Source: Candidatus Hydrogenedentota bacterium
GTDB taxonomy: Bacteria > Hydrogenedentota > Hydrogenedentia > Hydrogenedentales > CAITNO01
Reading direction: 5' to 3'
NCBI GenBank assembly: GCA_903822375.1
Contig: CAIJOU010000320.1
Coordinates: forward strand, 1 to 8,797
DNA: 8,797 nucleotides
Shown: piece after piece, positions 6,259-8,797 of the stretch
How the letters are laid out: every line of letters begins with the position of its first letter
Numbering within the stretch: position 1 is the stretch's first letter
The notes under the pieces: generated by a model
Database searches by the model: none
The model's input: only the letters and a program-made list of their open reading frames with translations
What the model was told of the DNA's origin: nothing
Made by a program: the position numbers and the translations under genes

Positions 6259-8797
6259 TCATCCCTTTGGGACTACATATATCCATCGGTTGGCGCTTTG
6301 CGGCACGGCGTGAACTTGAAGGATGCCGTCCTGCACACTGGATTCCAGCACCTCGCCCCGGCTTCCGGGTTTGCCGCCCTCGACAACAACCTCCACCGAG
6401 CCCGTCAGGGCGGGCGCGGGAATGCGGAGATTGCCCTCACCCAAATGGAAGAGCAGCATTACGGCGCCGCCGTCCACTTTGCGGTCGGAAGTGACGGGCG
6501 CCCACGCGACCAGCGGCATGGGCTTGTCCGCGAACTCTGTCACGGCACCGTCCAGCGTTATCTTCTGACAGTCCGCCCCACAGAATGCAATCAGCCGTTT
6601 CTGGTCGTCAACGCGGAAGGAGGTTGTCAGGCGGCCATTGAAAGTGACTTCATGTCCGTTGATTCTGAAGGCGTCAAGGGCGACCCGGTCTGAAGGCAGG
6701 GTGATGCCCGCCATTATTTCGGCGTCCTGCTCCTTCTTTCGGGCAAATCCGCCGGGCCACGATTCCTCCACGGAACGCAAATGGGGTGCTATTGACAGCG
6801 TCCCGTTGGGAAAACGGCACGCCAGGTATTCGGTGGTGCGGGACAGGTATTCCGTGTTGTCGTTCTGCGCGCCGAACACGCCCGTCGGCGCGTAGGCGCC
6901 CAGACAATTCAGTATTTCAAACCATTGGCGGCTTTCGTAGCCCAGACTGGCCGCTTGGTCATCTCTGGGTCGGAATCCCAGTGCCGTGAAGCTGCCACCG
7001 GAGGGGTATGTCTTGCGGACGCCAAGCACATGCCTGCCCGAGCGGGCCACCACTTCCGTGCCTTCCGCCGGTGCCAAGGGGTACAGGCGATCAACTATAA
7101 AGTCCGTCATTACCGTCATTGGCGGCACATGGGCAAGGGAACCTTCAAAAGCGACCTGACGGCCCGGACCTATCAGGCCGTCATCCACGCGCGGCGTATA
7201 GGCGGCCCCGGCAAGCGTCAGCCATGCCGCGCCCGCCAGATCGCCGTCGGCATCAAGCACGGGCGGCGGTCCCGACCAAATCACCCGTCCACCGCCTTCC
7301 GCCATGTCGCGCATCATCGTCAGCAACTGTTTTGACGGGAAGGGTTCAAACTGCGCAACGAGCGTCGTATAGCGGCGTCCAGCGATGTCGATCCCGCCCT
7401 GGTTAACCCGGCCCATTTCCAGCAGTTTTGCCTGGGTAATCTGGTTCGCATAGCCGTACTGGCTCATCCAGCTTCCAAAACGCTCATTTGCGGCAACAAG
7501 GTCCAGGGGGTAGAGCATGAGGACGGAGACATCCCGGTGCTGCATGTCCTGCACCATCGAGTGATAGGGCGCTCCGGCGGCGCCAAACGCCGTCTGGACC
7601 GCGCTCCGACGTTCGCTGATCACGTCGGGCATGCCCCAGTGCGCACCGTAGGAATAGGGCACCTCATTGATGCTTCCTGTGGAGCAGGCCAGAGCGAGTG
7701 CAAAATAGTTCCGGTCAAGCCAGCCGCCCTCGGCATGGTCGTTGCCGTTCCCGGTCAGGAAATCGCCCCATTTGAAGTAGTCGGCGCATGCGGCTGAGGC
7801 TTGCTGCACCGTGCAGGACCAGACGAAATTCGACGTGTATTCGTATTGGTTCGCCGCCAGATGGGATTGGCCGGTGTTCCATTTGTCGATAGTGGGGCTT
7901 TCCGCCCAGGTCGCGTGCGCGCGGGCTTCAAGCCGATGACCCATACGCGTCTCCATATGCCTCTTCGCCGCTGCGAAGAGGTCCACCACCCCGTCCTGGA
8001 GCATGCTGAAGTAGCGCGACCGAAACAGTGCGGCACGCTGAATATCCTCGGGCGCGGCGCCAAAAACATGCGAAACGTCCTGTTTCGCCGTAAGGTCGTT
8101 CTCCGAGTCTTCCTGGCCAAAGATGAAATAAACCATCCACTTTCCGAAATCGGCGTATTCCGGGCCGTATTTCTCCGCGTAACGTTTGGCAAAGCCGGGA
8201 CTCACGTACCGCAGCGCAAATTCTCCGTTGTCATGATGGCTGAAGTATCCCCAGTCTTGCTGTATGTGCATTTCGTCGCTGTACAGCCCGTTCAGTGTTA
8301 CCCCCGCGTCCGCGTAGCGGTCCCCGAGTTTTTCGAGATAGGGGAGGGCCTTGTCGCTGAAATAGTCCATCTCCGGCGTGCGGTACATCTGCAGCACCAT
8401 CACGCGGTCGCGCCCATCGGCCTTGCCGGTGCCGTGCACCCTAATCCGGACCGCCCGGTACTCCTTCGTGCCGCGCGTGACATTCTCAAAGACCTCCACC
8501 TGCGCTGTGTCCGTGATCTCAACGATGTCCGCCGGGTCCACAACCACGTGCTGCGTGCCGCCCATTGCCCTCTCCCGGAAGGAGAAGACCCGAACCCCCG
8601 CGTCCTCAATGGATATGGGACCCTTGTTGTTTGACCAGCCGAGTTGACGCCACAATTCAACGCTGTAATCACCCGTCTTTGCGTCGCGCAAGCCCTTGCG
8701 GTAATGCATCCAAAGGCCCTGTTCCCCTGTTTCCTCCTTGTAGGCCGGTCCTATCTCCAGCGGGCTGAGGAGGCTCAATTCCAGACCAATTCCGTAC
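6259..8797 (-). CDS. Large glycoside-hydrolase-like protein, N-terminus cut by window edge
   Basis: The reading frame is open to the right edge (about 845 residues visible); the TTG at 8778 is an ordinary Leu codon, not a convincing start, so the true start and any signal peptide are outside. Numbering from the edge, residues ~1-420 look like a (beta/alpha)8-barrel: GLELSLLSPLEIGP, then GWSNNKGP, and NGLYSDEMHI with Asp174-Glu175 as candidate catalytic acids. Residues ~460-530 (RRYTTLVAQFEPFPS, then a predicted helix and EGGGRVIWSGPPP) resemble the glutamine-amidotransferase-like domain found in GH42-type and GH106-type enzymes. The C-terminal ~250 residues are beta-rich and end in NRWIYVVPKG. 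The GWSN-GGP-like and LYSDE elements recall GH106 alpha-L-rhamnosidases, but the match is by eye and weak. The likely role is hydrolysis of a plant or algal polysaccharide, in keeping with the second glycosidase-like gene downstream. Confidence 0.85.
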   Translation of the reverse strand, partial: YGIGLELSLLSPLEIGPAYKEETGEQGLWMHYRKGLRDAKTGDYSVELWRQLGWSNNKGPISIEDAGVRVFSFRERAMGGTQHVVVDPADIVEITDTAQVEVFENVTRGTKEYRAVRIRVHGTGKADGRDRVMVLQMYRTPEMDYFSDKALPYLEKLGDRYADAGVTLNGLYSDEMHIQQDWGYFSHHDNGEFALRYVSPGFAKRYAEKYGPEYADFGKWMVYFIFGQEDSENDLTAKQDVSHVFGAAPEDIQRAALFRSRYFSMLQDGVVDLFAAAKRHMETRMGHRLEARAHATWAESPTIDKWNTGQSHLAANQYEYTSNFVWSCTVQQASAACADYFKWGDFLTGNGNDHAEGGWLDRNYFALALACSTGSINEVPYSYGAHWGMPDVISERRSAVQTAFGAAGAPYHSMVQDMQHRDVSVLMLYPLDLVAANERFGSWMSQYGYANQITQAKLLEMGRVNQGGIDIAGRRYTTLVAQFEPFPSKQLLTMMRDMAEGGGRVIWSGPPPVLDADGDLAGAAWLTLAGAAYTPRVDDGLIGPGRQVAFEGSLAHVPPMTVMTDFIVDRLYPLAPAEGTEVVARSGRHVLGVRKTYPSGGSFTALGFRPRDDQAASLGYESRQWFEILNCLGAYAPTGVFGAQNDNTEYLSRTTEYLACRFPNGTLSIAPHLRSVEESWPGGFARKKEQDAEIMAGITLPSDRVALDAFRINGHEVTFNGRLTTSFRVDDQKRLIAFCGADCQKITLDGAVTEFADKPMPLVAWAPVTSDRKVDGGAVMLLFHLGEGNLRIPAPALTGSVEVVVEGGKPGSRGEVLESSVQDGILQVHAVPQSANRWIYVVPKG

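Noticed and set aside
8776..8778. TTG as the start of the large hydrolase-like gene
   Set aside because: The frame continues open to the window edge with barrel-like sequence (GIGLELSLLSP), so this is an internal Leu codon and the gene is truncated.

Overview
The window holds five genes, all on the minus strand and therefore read from right to left. Two are cut by the window edges. The DNA is GC-rich and tightly packed, with a strong preference for G or C at third codon positions. The gene mix is a bacterial formate-tetrahydrofolate ligase, large secreted-type carbohydrate-active proteins, a cobalamin-type radical SAM enzyme and a surface protein with a membrane-anchor tail. This suggests an uncultured environmental bacterium from the PVC/FCB range (Hydrogenedentota, Lentisphaerae or Planctomycetes-like). 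That placement is an impression from protein style, not from a marker gene.

In transcription order: (1) 8797-6259 is the C-terminal ~845 residues of a large glycoside-hydrolase-like protein. It has a barrel region, a glutamine-amidotransferase-like middle region and C-terminal beta domains, and it most resembles GH106/GH42-type enzymes. (2) A short spacer holds a GC-rich inverted repeat with two mutually exclusive stems, then a promoter-like TTGAAA-N18-TATACT whose predicted start lies almost on the next ATG. (3) 6173-4581 is a B12-binding-domain radical SAM protein with an intact CxxxCxxC cluster motif and an unknown substrate. (4) A 180-bp spacer carries a good sigma-70-like promoter (TTGACG-N16-TATAAA). 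(5) 4400-3447 is a secreted protein with two related beta-sandwich-like repeats and a C-terminal IPVGA/hydrophobic/basic tail. (6) 3368-795 is an 857-residue exported-looking fusion of an alpha/alpha-barrel glycosidase-like domain and an alpha/beta-hydrolase esterase domain. It has a strong Shine-Dalgarno site. (7) 798-1 is the N-terminal ~266 residues of a formate-tetrahydrofolate ligase, whose start codon overlaps the fusion's stop codon as ATGA.

Taken together, this reads as a polysaccharide-use neighbourhood in which two degradative proteins and a surface protein sit beside a C1-activating enzyme. The ATGA overlap suggests the ligase is made together with the glycosidase/esterase. One speculative explanation is that the esterase or an associated step releases a C1 unit such as formate or a methyl-derived C1. 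The ligase also departs from the family consensus at several normally conserved positions, so its activity should not be taken for granted. No tRNA, rRNA, CRISPR array, insertion sequence or phage feature was seen.
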